NCBI GenBank assembly: GCA_036563805.1
Contig: DATCLS010000061.1
Location: forward strand, 51,344 to 115,343
DNA from: DATCLS01 sp036563805
Lineage (GTDB): Bacteria; Actinomycetota; Acidimicrobiia; Acidimicrobiales; VFJN01
Reading direction: 5' to 3'
Length of the DNA: 64,000 bases
Of this stretch, positions 41,113-49,094 are shown in pieces; within the stretch, counting starts at the first letter, position 1, and each line of letters opens with the position of its first letter. Position numbers and translations under genes: made by a program. The notes below the pieces were generated by a model. That model searched no databases. It was not told the DNA's origin and was given only the letters and a program-made list of their open reading frames with translations.

Positions 41113-42285
41113 CTAGCCCCAGAGGCTCTCGCCCAGCTCCAGCAGCCCCCGGACGTCGGTGATGTCGTGGTTGGCGTAGGGGACGGCGGCCACGACCTCG
41201 GGCGCGGCGCCCAGCTCGGCCCGCTGCTCGGCCTCGCGCTTGGCCACCACCTGGAAGTTCAGGAAGCTCTCCCCCACCTCGCGCAGCACGCGGGCGACCT
41301 GGTCGGGCTTCCCCAGCCCGTCCGGCAGGGCCGCGGCCAGCGCCTCGGGCTCGCGGCACAGGCGGTTGGCCACGGCGGTGGCCGGCCGGTCGACGAACCA
41401 GTCGGGCAGCACCTTGTTGAGCACGATGGCCCCGAGGTGCAGCTCGCGCTCCCGCAGCGCCCGCACGAAGAACTCGGTCTCGCGGATGGGGGCGGTCTCC
41501 AGCGTCGACACCACGACGAACGTCGTGCGCTTGTCGGACAGCGTGCGGGTCACCGCCCGGGCCCGCTCGACGAAGCCGTCGTACATCGTCTGGAACAGCA
41601 GGAAGAACTCGGCGATGTCCTGCAGGAACTGCGAGCCGAGGATGCGGTCGGCAACCGTGTAGAAGGGCCGGGACGCCATCGTGAACACCCGGCTGCGGGC
41701 CGGCACGGTCAGCCACCGCAGCAGGCGCGACGAGAAGAAGTCGGCCATCCGCTCCGACGCCTCGAGGAAGTCGATGGCGTTGCGGGTGGGCGGGGTGTCC
41801 ACGACGATCAGGTCGTAGCGGCCGGTGGCGTGGATCTCGTACAGCCGCTCCATGGCGATGTAGTCGTGGCTCTGCACGAAGCGGCTGGTGATGTTCTCGT
41901 AGAGCGGGTTGGCCAGGATGGCGTCCCGCGTCTCGGCGTCGGGGGCGTGCGAGCGGACCAGCTCGTCCCACGACAGCTTGGTGTCGAGCATGGCCGCCCA
42001 CAGCTCCCCCCGGGGCTCCACCCCCGCGGCCCGGAACAGGTCGGGCGGCACCTGGGTCTCGACGTTGCCGAACCGCTCGAGGCCGAGGGCGTTGGCCAGC
42101 CGCCGGGCCGGGTCGACGGTGATGACCAGCACCTTGCCGCCCAGGTGGGCGGCCGCCATGGCCGCGGCGGCCGCCGCCGTCGTCGTCTTGCCCACCCCGC
42201 CCGCGCCGCAGCAGATCACGATCTCCTTGGCCGCCACGAGGTGCTCGAGCGTGGCGCCGGGATCGGGGGCGGGGCCGCGGGCCAC
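41113..42285 (-). CDS. ArsA-type (Get3-like) ATPase, second of the pair
   Basis: The protein has 390 residues. The deviant P-loop is CCGAGGVGKTTTAAAAA near residue 25, the switch I/A-loop region is VDPARRLANALGLERFGN, and the DTPPTRNAI switch II follows. The C-terminus has VAAVPYANHDITDVRGLLEL. It resembles the mycobacterial Rv3680-type ArsA proteins that occur as a pair and are thought to form a heteromeric ATPase rather than an arsenite pump. It lacks a fused second ATPase half, so pairing with the next gene is expected. GTG start, 3 bp after the partner's stop. Confidence 0.88.
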   Translation of the reverse strand: MARGPAPDPGATLEHLVAAKEIVICCGAGGVGKTTTAAAAAAMAAAHLGGKVLVITVDPARRLANALGLERFGNVETQVPPDLFRAAGVEPRGELWAAMLDTKLSWDELVRSHAPDAETRDAILANPLYENITSRFVQSHDYIAMERLYEIHATGRYDLIVVDTPPTRNAIDFLEASERMADFFSSRLLRWLTVPARSRVFTMASRPFYTVADRILGSQFLQDIAEFFLLFQTMYDGFVERARAVTRTLSDKRTTFVVVSTLETAPIRETEFFVRALRERELHLGAIVLNKVLPDWFVDRPATAVANRLCREPEALAAALPDGLGKPDQVARVLREVGESFLNFQVVAKREAEQRAELGAAPEVVAAVPYANHDITDVRGLLELGESLWG

Positions 42286-42288
42286 CGG

Positions 42289-43260
42289 TCAGTACCCCAG
42301 CTCGGCGCCCAGCGACTCGGCGATCTGGCGGGTGGCCCGCAGGCCGTGGCTGCGCTGGAACAGCTCGGGCACGTACAGCAGGTCGGCGTCGCCCAACCCC
42401 ACCGCCGGCAGCCCCGCCCGCAGGTCGGCCAGGTGCTCGGCGCGGGTCCGCCGCAGCGTGACCGCCAGCTCGGCGCCGTCGAGCACCCGGCCGACGGCGG
42501 CGCCGCTGGCGTCGAGCGCCCCGGCCAGCGCCCCGGCCGGCTCGGGGGCGCGCAGGGCCTGGAACACCTCCTCCTCGCTGTGGGTGAACAGCTCGGGGAG
42601 CACCCGGTTGGCGACGACGGCGGCCAGGTCGACGACGGTCTCGGCCCGCAGCCGCCCGGCCAGCTCGAGCGTCTCGGTCACCGGCATCTCCTCGGGCGTC
42701 GCCACGATCACGACGCCCGTCTGGGCCGGGTCGCCGAGGATGTCGAGCATCCACTCGGTCTGGTCGCGCACCCGGCCCACCTTGACCAGGTCGCGGATGG
42801 CCTGGGGCGCGGCCAGCTGCCCGACCACGTGTCCCGAGGCGGGGGCGTCGACCACGACCAGGTCGTAGTGGCGCTCGCGGACCTCCCACGCCAGCTTGCC
42901 GACGGTCAGGATCTCCTTGACGCCCGGGGCGGCGTTGGCCACGAAGTCGAACGTGCGGGCCAGCGGGCCGATCCGGCCGAGCAGCGGCATCTTGAGCTGC
43001 AGCCGGAGGTACTCGCGCAGCGACTCCTCGGTGTCCATCGACATCGCCCACAGGCCGGGGGCGATCTCGCGCTCCCGGAACTCGGTGGGCTCCGTCTCGA
43101 ACATGTCGGCCAGGTCGCCCTTGGCGTCGACGTCGCACAGCAGGGTCCGCTGACCCCGGCTGGCGGCGAGGTGGCCGAGGGCGGCCGCGATCGTCGTCTT
43201 GCCGACGCCACCCTTGCCGGTGACGACGAGCAGCCGGCGGTCGAGGAGGTCGGTGCTCAG
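42289..43260 (-). CDS. ArsA-type ATPase, first of the pair, with non-canonical or disrupted start
   Basis: From a CTG at 43260 the frame encodes 323 residues. It reads STDLLDRRLLVVTGKGGVGK with the deviant Walker A, then LLCDVDAKGDLADMFETEP and LVVVDAPASGHVVGQLAAPQ. The P-loop is upstream of the first ATG (43104), so that ATG cannot be the start. No ATG, GTG or TTG occurs in this frame between an in-frame stop upstream and the P-loop. A GTG overlapping the DUF3107 stop (43279) is out of frame because of 20 extra bases that create a direct repeat, TGAGCACCG. Removing those 20 bases would join GTG-AGC-ACC to GAC-CTC-CTC in frame. Either CTG is used, or the gene is now poorly translated, or the assembly has an error here. 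The homologue is the Rv3679-type partner. Confidence 0.8.
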   Translation of the reverse strand: MSTDLLDRRLLVVTGKGGVGKTTIAAALGHLAASRGQRTLLCDVDAKGDLADMFETEPTEFREREIAPGLWAMSMDTEESLREYLRLQLKMPLLGRIGPLARTFDFVANAAPGVKEILTVGKLAWEVRERHYDLVVVDAPASGHVVGQLAAPQAIRDLVKVGRVRDQTEWMLDILGDPAQTGVVIVATPEEMPVTETLELAGRLRAETVVDLAAVVANRVLPELFTHSEEEVFQALRAPEPAGALAGALDASGAAVGRVLDGAELAVTLRRTRAEHLADLRAGLPAVGLGDADLLYVPELFQRSHGLRATRQIAESLGAELGY

Positions 43261-43276
43261 TCTCCCGACCCGGTGC

Positions 43277-43507
43277 TCACGCCCCGAACCCGATGCGGCG
43301 GGTCAGGCTGGACGAGCCGATCTCGATGTAGGCGAGCTTGTCGATCGGCACCCCGAACTGCCGACCGCGCCGGTCGGTCAGCCACAGCGTGCTCCCCGAC
43401 TCGATCGCCTTGTCGACGTGCTCTCGGACCGCGTCCGAGTCGGTGTCGTCGTCGAGCATGACCTCGAGCTCTTTCGGCGCGTTCTTCACCCCGATGCGGA
43501 CGTCCAC
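43277..43507 (-). CDS. DUF3107 family protein
   Basis: The protein has 76 residues. The entire sequence matches DUF3107: VDVRIGVKNAPKELEVMLDD, then STLWLTDRRGRQFGVPIDKL and AYIEIGSSSLTRRIGFGA. It is a small, conserved actinobacterial protein of unknown function (TB9.4-like). The GTG start at 43507 overlaps the cytochrome b gene's last 22 bp. It heads the ArsA pair, 16 bp upstream of the disputed start. Direct linkage to the ATPases suggests it is an adaptor or substrate of theirs, but that is only inferred from position. Confidence 0.9.
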   Translation of the reverse strand: MDVRIGVKNAPKELEVMLDDDTDSDAVREHVDKAIESGSTLWLTDRRGRQFGVPIDKLAYIEIGSSSLTRRIGFGA

Positions 43508-44190
43508 GGCTGGCCTTCCTCCTGTACGAGCGCCGCCATCGTAGGGGGCGGGACGGCGGTCTCGGCACGCTGGGCCTCGGCCCACCGGGGATGATGGTCC
43601 GCCGCCCAGGCCCGGGCCACCCGGCCGACCACGATGCCCCGCAGCGCCTGGGGGTTGGACAGGGCCATGAGGACGTGCCCGGCCACGACCACCCAGGTGG
43701 CGATCGCGGTCCAGTCGTGGACGAACGTGGCCCCGGTCCGCCAGTCCAGCGGGAACGGCTCGAACCACCGCATGATCGCCCCGGTGCCGAGCATCACCGG
43801 GATCATCCCGCCCACGAAGGCGGCGTTGAGCTTCTGGCCGGCGTTGAACTTCCCGACCTCGCCCGTCGCCTCATGGCCCCGCGACCACAGCCACCGGCGG
43901 TCGGCCCGCGTCCAGCGGGCCAGGCGGCGCAGGTCGCGGCGGATCTCGGCCCGCCAGCGCCCGGCGTAGGCGACGACCAACGGCAGTGGCAGGGCCAGGC
44001 CGGCGTAGACGTGCACGGCCTTGACCAGGCTGCGCCGGCCCACCCAGGCGCTGAACGGGCCCACGTACAGCGCCAGCCCGGTCAGGGCGCAGGTCAGCAC
44101 CAGCGCCGCCACCGACCAGTGCAGCGCCCGCTGGGCGGGCGTGAACCGGTCGACGTCGCCGGCGGGCTCGGGGTCGGCGAGGAGGCTCAC
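43486..44190 (-). CDS. Cytochrome b561-type membrane subunit
   Basis: The protein has 234 residues and four predicted membrane helices. His residues placed for two b haems are seen in FTPAQRALHWSVAALVLTCA, KAVHVYAGLALPLPLVVAYA and FVHDWTAIATWVVVAGHVLM. The sequence resembles FdnI/PhsC-type cytochrome b subunits (KFNAGQKLNAAFVGGMIPVM). The upstream gene encodes a sulfite-oxidase-fold molybdenum enzyme, so the pair resembles MsrPQ or a respiratory dehydrogenase with a b-type cytochrome passing electrons to or from quinone. The GTG at 44190 is favoured because the conserved part begins within 15 residues. The C-terminal end overlaps DUF3107's start. Confidence 0.87.
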   Translation of the reverse strand: MSLLADPEPAGDVDRFTPAQRALHWSVAALVLTCALTGLALYVGPFSAWVGRRSLVKAVHVYAGLALPLPLVVAYAGRWRAEIRRDLRRLARWTRADRRWLWSRGHEATGEVGKFNAGQKLNAAFVGGMIPVMLGTGAIMRWFEPFPLDWRTGATFVHDWTAIATWVVVAGHVLMALSNPQALRGIVVGRVARAWAADHHPRWAEAQRAETAVPPPTMAALVQEEGQPWTSASG

Positions 44191-44263
44191 GACGCGTCGC
44201 TCACGTCGGGCCGGGCGTCCGCGATCACGGCGGGACGCTCCGTCACGGGCTCCGTCACGCGGC

Positions 44264-45163
44264 TCACGCCTCGATCGGCTCGTCGCGCCGGCCGTTGGAC
44301 TCGCCGACCCAGGCGTCGACGTCGTAGCCCCGCTCCTCCCAGTAGCCGGGGACGAGGCGGTCGACGACCTCAATGCGGTCCAGCCACTTGAGCGACTTGT
44401 AGCCGTACATGGGGGCCACGTAGAGACGGACGGGCCCGCCGTGCTCCCGGCTCACGGGGCCGCCCATCATGCTGTGGGCGACGATCACGTCGTCGCGCCG
44501 GGCCTGCTCGAGCGTGAGGCTCTCGGTGTAGGCGCCGTCGAACGAGTGGATGCGCAGGTGGGTGGCGCCCGGTTGGACGCCGGCCCGGTCGAGCAGCTCG
44601 CTCACCCGCACCCCTTGCCAGGGCACGTCGGGCACCCGCCAGCCGGTCACGCACTGGAAGTCGCGTACCAGCTCGGTCTGGGGCAGGTCGAGCAGCTGGT
44701 CGTAGCTCAGGTCGAGCGGCCGGTCGACCAGCCCGTCGACGCGCAGGCGGTACTCGCCCGTCGACCGGCTGGGCATGGTGGGCGTCACCGAGTAGATGCG
44801 GAACCGGCCGCCGGTGGGGACGAACGACGTCAGGCCGGTGGGGTCGTTGCGCGACACCGGACGCAGGGCGCGCTCGATCGTGCCCTGCACGCGCTCGCCG
44901 ACCAGGACGCCCAGCGCGCCGAGGCCCACCATGCCGAGCACGACGCGGCGCCCGATCGGGGCGCCCTCGCCGTCGGCCCGTGCCTCGGCCTCGGCGCCCG
45001 TCTCGGCTCCGGCCCCGGCGGCGGCGCGGGTCGGGGACGGGCGGGGCCGGGCCCGCCGGACGACCGGCGGGCGCTCGCCGCCGGCGCAGGCGCCGCCCGG
45101 CGCCGGCCCGCGGTCGGCCTCTTCCGGGGTGGCGGGCAGCTCGGTGGCGGGGCCGTCGGGCAC
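44264..45163 (-). CDS. Sulfite oxidase-fold molybdopterin-dependent oxidoreductase
   Basis: The protein has 299 residues. An Ala/Glu/Pro-rich leader (1-70) precedes IGRRVVLGMVGLGALGVLVG, a possible Tat/membrane anchor. The Oxidored_molyb domain contains VRDFQCVTGWRVPDVPWQGV with the Mo-ligand Cys171, and YVAPMYGYKSLKWLDRIEVV. This matches YedY/MsrP-like or related sulfite-oxidase-family enzymes. Substrate (methionine sulfoxide or other) is not determined. The downstream cytochrome b561 gene supplies a membrane electron partner. The GTG start at 45163 is uncertain because of the long leader. Confidence 0.87.
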   Translation of the reverse strand: MPDGPATELPATPEEADRGPAPGGACAGGERPPVVRRARPRPSPTRAAAGAGAETGAEAEARADGEGAPIGRRVVLGMVGLGALGVLVGERVQGTIERALRPVSRNDPTGLTSFVPTGGRFRIYSVTPTMPSRSTGEYRLRVDGLVDRPLDLSYDQLLDLPQTELVRDFQCVTGWRVPDVPWQGVRVSELLDRAGVQPGATHLRIHSFDGAYTESLTLEQARRDDVIVAHSMMGGPVSREHGGPVRLYVAPMYGYKSLKWLDRIEVVDRLVPGYWEERGYDVDAWVGESNGRRDEPIEA

Positions 45164-45262
45164 GGGGCCAGGGTAGGCCCGCCCGTGCCGGTGCGCCTCG
45201 GCCGGGCGGGCGAGTTCACGGCTCCGTAAGGACCGCCCGCAAGGGCCCCGGCCGGCGGGGCG

Positions 45263-45607
45263 TCAGCCCTCCACGCGAGCCCGGAGGCGGGCCAGGCGGG
45301 CGTCCCACCGGCGGCCGGCCTCCTCGGCCCAGGCGGCCAGGTCGTCGAGCGGCTGCGTCACCGCCGTGAACCGGGTCTCGCGCCCGGCCCGGTCGGCGGC
45401 CACCAGGCCGGCGGCGCGGAGCACCCCGAGGTGCTTGGCGACGGCCTGGCGGCTGATCGGCAGGTCGTCCGCCAGCGCGGTGGCCGTCACCGGTCCCCGC
45501 TCGGCCACGGCCCGCAGGATCGTCCGCCGGGTCCGGTCGGCCAGCGCGGCGAACACCGCGTCGGCGGGCTCGCGGTGACCCTGGCGCGGCTCAGAGGGCG
45601 CAGACAC
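45263..45607 (-). CDS. ArsR-family repressor
   Basis: The protein has 114 residues and a winged helix. Contents are DAVFAALADRTRRTILRAVA, TALADDLPISRQAVAKHLGV and LRAAGLVAADRAGRETRFTA, the classic ArsR/SmtB fold without metal-binding cysteines. The last part, LDDLAAWAEEAGRRWDARLA, is usual for ArsR partners of AHSA1 proteins. The GTG start at 45607 overlaps the AHSA1 gene by 17 bp, so the two are one transcript. Two GCAAC-N6-GTTGC sites upstream of the AHSA1 gene, one near clpP, are the likely targets. Confidence 0.9.
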   Translation of the reverse strand: MSAPSEPRQGHREPADAVFAALADRTRRTILRAVAERGPVTATALADDLPISRQAVAKHLGVLRAAGLVAADRAGRETRFTAVTQPLDDLAAWAEEAGRRWDARLARLRARVEG

Positions 45608-46025
45608 CGGCGGCCACGAACAGCAGCTCGAGGCCGAGGAGCCGGTAGTCCCACCGCCGGTCGGCGGTCGCACGCGGGACGGGGGCGGCAGCCGAGGCCG
45701 ACAGCGGGGCCGCCACCGGCGTCTCGGTCACGACCACCCGGGTGCCGCCGCCCTCGCGGGGGCTGACCGCGATCTCGACCGTGGCGGCGTCGGGCTCGTC
45801 GCCGTCGTCGCGCCACCAGGTCCACACCAGCCGGCGGCCGGCCTCGACCTGGTCGACCCGCACCGTACGGGCGGCGGCGTCCTCGTCGTCGAGCCAGGCG
45901 GCGCGGACCTCGGGGTCAGCGATCGCCTCCCACACGGCGTCGCGGTCGGCCTCGAGCTCGACGGACCGGGTCACCGACGGGATCGCGGACGGCGTCTCGG
46001 GCGGGACGGAGGCGTCGGACGTCAT
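45591..46025 (-). CDS. AHSA1/SRPBCC-type START-like protein
   Basis: The protein has 144 residues. The core includes VTRSVELEADRDAVWEAIAD, EVRAAWLDDEDAAARTVRVD, RLVWTWWRDDGDEPDAATVE and GGGTRVVVTETPVAAP, the SRPBCC fold of activator-of-Hsp90-like proteins. It is co-encoded with an ArsR regulator in the same operon, a common pairing whose small-molecule ligand is usually unknown. The ATG at 46025 follows a palindrome that ends the intergenic region. The C-terminal LLGLELLFVAAGVCAL is unusually hydrophobic for a soluble START-like protein. Confidence 0.85.
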   Translation of the reverse strand: MTSDASVPPETPSAIPSVTRSVELEADRDAVWEAIADPEVRAAWLDDEDAAARTVRVDQVEAGRRLVWTWWRDDGDEPDAATVEIAVSPREGGGTRVVVTETPVAAPLSASAAAPVPRATADRRWDYRLLGLELLFVAAGVCAL

Positions 46026-46029
46026 ATCC

Positions 46030-46045
46030 GCAACTCTACAGTTGC
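46030..46045. promoter_or_regulatory. GCAAC-N6-GTTGC palindrome before the AHSA1/ArsR operon
   Basis: GCAAC-TCTACA-GTTGC, extendable to CGCAACT-CTAC-AGTTGCG (46029-46046), lies 4 bp upstream of the AHSA1 ATG. It has the shape of ArsR-family operators (inverted GCAAC/GTTGC half sites). Confidence 0.6.
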
Positions 46046-46075
46046 GAGTCTCCCCGGCCACCCGTACGCTCATGC

Positions 46076-46091
46076 GCAACCGATCAGTTGC
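46076..46091. promoter_or_regulatory. GCAAC-N6-GTTGC palindrome before clpP
   Basis: GCAAC-CGATCA-GTTGC has the same half sites and spacing as the site at 46030-46045, with centres 46 bp apart. It lies 14 bp upstream of the clpP start codon, where a bound repressor could block initiation of clpP. Confidence 0.55.
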
Positions 46092-46105
46092 ACATTGGAG
46101 CGGAC

Positions 46106-46741
46106 ATGCTGGTACCCACCGTCATCGAGACCACCAACCGGGGCGAGCGGGCCTACGACATCTACTCGCGCCTGCTGCGGGAGCGGATCGTGTTCCTCGG
46201 CTCGGCCATCGACGACACGGTGGCCAACCTGATCATCGCCCAGCTCCTGCACCTCGAGGGCGAGGACACCGAGAAGCCGATCAGCCTCTACATCAACTCG
46301 CCGGGCGGCGACGTGCTCGCCATGTTCGGCATCTACGACGCCATGCAGTTCCTCGGCCCGCCCGTCCACACGGTGTGCGTGGGCCAGGCCGCGTCGGGGG
46401 CGGCCGTGCTGCTGGCGGCGGGCGAGCCCGGGCACCGCAGCGCGCTGCCCAACGCCCGGGTGCTGATCCACCAGCCCCACGGCGGCGCCCAGGGCCAGAC
46501 GTCCGACATGGAGATCGCCGTGCGGGAGATGGTGCTCATGCGGGAGCGGACCATCGACATCCTGGCCGAGCGCACCGGCCAGGCCCGCGAGAGGATCGCT
46601 GCCGACATCGACCGCGACTTCATCCTGCGGGGCGAGGACGCCGTGGCCTACGGCATGGTCGACGAGATCATCACCCACCGGCGCCCGCGGCCCGTGGCCG
46701 GCCCCCAAACGTCGGCCGAGCCGGCCGCCGCCGCGAGCTGA
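46106..46741 (+). CDS. clpP: ClpP-family ATP-dependent protease subunit
   Basis: The protein has 211 residues. The Clp triad is complete at the canonical E. coli positions: Ser97 (VGQAASGAAVLL), His122 (LIHQPHGG) and Asp171 (IDRDFIL). It starts MLVPTVIETTNRGERAYDIY and has YINSPGGDVLAMFGIYDAMQ. It degrades proteins with a ClpX/ClpC partner that is not in the window. An extra tail HRRPRPVAGPQTSAEPAAAA is Pro/Ala-rich. The ATG at 46106 follows GGAG at 8 nt. The gene is unlinked to clpX or tig and may be a secondary ClpP, as many actinobacteria have several. Confidence 0.93.
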   Translation: MLVPTVIETTNRGERAYDIYSRLLRERIVFLGSAIDDTVANLIIAQLLHLEGEDTEKPISLYINSPGGDVLAMFGIYDAMQFLGPPVHTVCVGQAASGAAVLLAAGEPGHRSALPNARVLIHQPHGGAQGQTSDMEIAVREMVLMRERTIDILAERTGQARERIAADIDRDFILRGEDAVAYGMVDEIITHRRPRPVAGPQTSAEPAAAAS

Positions 46742-46919
46742 CACCGGCAGCCCACACCGCCCGCTGACGCCGGTTGCCGTCGGTCGCCGCCGCCGGCGCC
46801 GGTCGCTCCCCGCCGGCGCCGGTCGCCGGGTCGGCGCCGGCCCGGGCGACCGACTCTTTGCATCGATCTTTGCCCCCGTCAACTGTCGGATCGGCCCGAC
46901 CGTCGGTCAGACTGGGACG

Positions 46920-47777
46920 ATGGAATCCGATTCCACCGTCCGCATCCCGGGCGCGGGCGTCGAGCTGGCCGCCGACGCCTACGGGCCCGAGGACGGCCCC
47001 CCGGTCCTGCTGTTCCACGGCGGCGGCCAGACCCGCCACGCCTGGGGTGGCACCGCCCAGCTGCTCGGCGAACGCGGCTGGCGGTCGACCACGGTCGACC
47101 TGCGGGGCCACGGCGACAGCGACTGGTCGCCCGACGGCGTGTACGACCTCGACACGTTCGCCGCCGACGTGCGGATCGTGGCCGAGGCCCAGCCCCGCCC
47201 GCCCGCCCTCATCGGGGCCTCGCTCGGCGGCATCTCGTCGCTCGTCGCCATCGCCGAGGCGCCCGCCCCGATCGCCCGGGCGCTCGTGCTGGTCGACGTG
47301 GCCCCTCGCATGGAGCCCGACGGCGTCCAGCGCATCCACGACTTCATGCGGGGTCACCCGAACGGGTTCGCCTCGCTGGAGGAGGTGGCCGACGCCGTGG
47401 CCGCCTACAACCCCCACCGGCCCCGCCCCAAGGACCTGTCGGGCCTGCGCAAGAACGTCCGCCTCGGCGAGGACGGCCGGTGGCACTGGCACTGGGACCC
47501 CCGCTTCCTCGACGGCCCCAGCACGGACGAGCCCCGCTCGCTGCGCAACGAGGACCGGCTCGAGGCCGCGGCCCGGGCCCTGACGCTGCCGACGCTGGTG
47601 GTGCGGGGGAAGGCCAGCGACGTGCTGTCGGAGGAGGGCGTGCGCCACCTGCTCGAGCTCGTGCCCCACGCCGAGGTGGCGGACGTGACCGGCGCCGGGC
47701 ACATGGTGGCCGGCGACCGCAACGACGCCTTCAACGACGCCGTGTTCGACTTCCTCGAGCGCGTCGCCTGGGGCTAG
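46920..47777 (+). CDS. Alpha/beta-fold hydrolase
   Basis: The protein has 285 residues. The oxyanion-hole region is VLLFHGGGQTRHAWGGTAQL, the nucleophile elbow GASLGGISSLVA, the acid near LPTLVVRGKASDVLSEEGVR, and the His in VTGAGHMVAGDRNDAF. The sequence resembles epoxide-hydrolase/haloperoxidase-like actinobacterial hydrolases. The segment EDGRWHWHWDPRFLDGPS is a lid-like insertion. Substrate is unknown; cytosolic, as no signal is seen. The gene follows a 178-bp gap that contains a 20-bp repeat (two copies at 46791 and 46811). It is convergent with mrp. Confidence 0.88.
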   Translation: MESDSTVRIPGAGVELAADAYGPEDGPPVLLFHGGGQTRHAWGGTAQLLGERGWRSTTVDLRGHGDSDWSPDGVYDLDTFAADVRIVAEAQPRPPALIGASLGGISSLVAIAEAPAPIARALVLVDVAPRMEPDGVQRIHDFMRGHPNGFASLEEVADAVAAYNPHRPRPKDLSGLRKNVRLGEDGRWHWHWDPRFLDGPSTDEPRSLRNEDRLEAAARALTLPTLVVRGKASDVLSEEGVRHLLELVPHAEVADVTGAGHMVAGDRNDAFNDAVFDFLERVAWG

Positions 47778-47811
47778 GGGCCCGGGCCCGCCGGGGGAAA
47801 CGCGGCGGCGC

Positions 47812-48954
47812 TCAGCCGATCCGCAGCTCGGGCCGGTAGATCCGGGTCGGGGCCAGCTCGACGTCGATGGTGGCCGCCAGCTGGGCGAACACCTTGGACG
47901 CCTCGCCGTCGGGGTCGGTCACCGTGATGGGGGCGCCGGTGTCGCTGCCCTCGCGCAGCTCGGGGACGAGCGGCACCTGGCCGATCAGGGGCACACCGAG
48001 CCGGTGCGACAGCTCGGCGCCGCCGCCCGAGCCGAACAGCTCGTAGCGCTTGCCGTCGTCGCCGGTGAACCACGACATGTTCTCGATGACGCCCTTGACC
48101 TCGAGGTTGACCTTCTGGGCCATGAACGCGGCCCGCTGCGCCACCCGCTGGGCGGCCGGCTGGGGCGTCGTGACGACGTAGACCTCGGCCCGGGGCAGGA
48201 ACTGGGCCAAGCTGATCGAGATGTCGCCGGTGCCGGGCGGCAGGTCGACGACCAGGAAGTCGGGGTCGTCCCAGTAGACGTCGGTGAGGAACTGCTCGAG
48301 CGCCTTGTGCAGCATGGGGCCCCGCCAGATGACCGGCTGGTCCTCGGCGGCGAAGAACCCCATGGAGATGCAGCGCACGCCGTGGGTCTCGGGCGGCACC
48401 AGCATCTCGTCGATCACGACCGGGGCGTGCTGGACGCCCAGCATGCGGGGGATCGAGAAGCCCCACACGTCGGCGTCGACCACGGCCACCGACTTGCCCC
48501 GGGCAGCCAGCGCCACCGACAGGTTGGCCGTGACCGACGACTTGCCCACGCCACCCTTGCCGGAGGCGATGAGCAGGACCCGGGTGCGGCTGGCCGGGTC
48601 GGCGAACGGGATGGCCCGACCCTCGGCGTGGCCGTGGGCGTGCTGGCTGCCGGCGGTCGACTTGGGGTCGCCGTGGAGCTTGATGCGCAGCGCCTCGCGC
48701 TCCTCGTCGGTCATGACCGTGAAGTCGAGGTCGACCGCCTCGACGCCGTCGAGGGCGGTCACCGCCTCGTCGACCCGCCGGGAGATCTCGTTGCGGAGGG
48801 GGCATCCGGCGACGGTCAGGGCCACCGTGACCGCCACCCGGGGGCCGTCGATGGCGATCGATCGGACCATGTCGAGGTCGACGATGCTGCGGTGCAGCTC
48901 GGGGTCCTCGACCGGGCGGAGGGCGTCGAGCACCTGGGCTTCGGTGACGGGCAT
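47812..48954 (-). CDS. mrp: Mrp/NBP35-type Fe-S cluster carrier ATPase (ApbC-like)
   Basis: The protein has 380 residues. An N-terminal DUF59/MIP18 domain (about 1-90: LDALRPVEDPELHRSIVDLD) precedes a deviant P-loop IASGKGGVGKSSVTANLSVA near residue 125, then VDADVWGFSIPRMLGVQHAP, VVDLPPGTGDISISLAQFLP and GVIENMSWF. It would assemble or transfer Fe-S clusters. No CXXC is visible in the C-terminal part, unlike many Mrp proteins. The ATG at 48954 matches the family start; a longer frame upstream to 49152 is a shadow over the divergent regulator. The opposite gene is a SufR-like Fe-S regulator, so they may share control. Confidence 0.9.
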   Translation of the reverse strand: MPVTEAQVLDALRPVEDPELHRSIVDLDMVRSIAIDGPRVAVTVALTVAGCPLRNEISRRVDEAVTALDGVEAVDLDFTVMTDEEREALRIKLHGDPKSTAGSQHAHGHAEGRAIPFADPASRTRVLLIASGKGGVGKSSVTANLSVALAARGKSVAVVDADVWGFSIPRMLGVQHAPVVIDEMLVPPETHGVRCISMGFFAAEDQPVIWRGPMLHKALEQFLTDVYWDDPDFLVVDLPPGTGDISISLAQFLPRAEVYVVTTPQPAAQRVAQRAAFMAQKVNLEVKGVIENMSWFTGDDGKRYELFGSGGGAELSHRLGVPLIGQVPLVPELREGSDTGAPITVTDPDGEASKVFAQLAATIDVELAPTRIYRPELRIG

Positions 48955-49069
48955 GCGTTCGCTCCCGGCGGGGGGCCATGACACGGCGCAGACATCCACG
49001 GACGACGTCGCGGACACCGTGCGGCACACGGCCGGGACGCGTCCGCAGACCCCTGCGCAGGGATTACCA

Positions 49070-49088
49070 CTACGTCCGTAGGTAGAAT
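49070..49088 (+). promoter_or_regulatory. -10 box and CTACG-TC-CGTAG palindrome in front of the SufR-like gene
   Basis: TAGAAT (49083-49088) is a good -10, and the GTG start lies 6 nt later, so initiation is probably leaderless. The palindrome CTACG-TC-CGTAG (49070-49081) abuts it upstream, overlapping the promoter core. This placement suits autorepression, possibly by the SufR-like product. Confidence 0.5.
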
Positions 49089-49094
49089 ACCGGT

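Noticed and set aside
47778..47811. GC hairpin between the convergent hydrolase and mrp genes
   Set aside because: Stem matches are short and ambiguous in this 34-bp gap, so no terminator is claimed.
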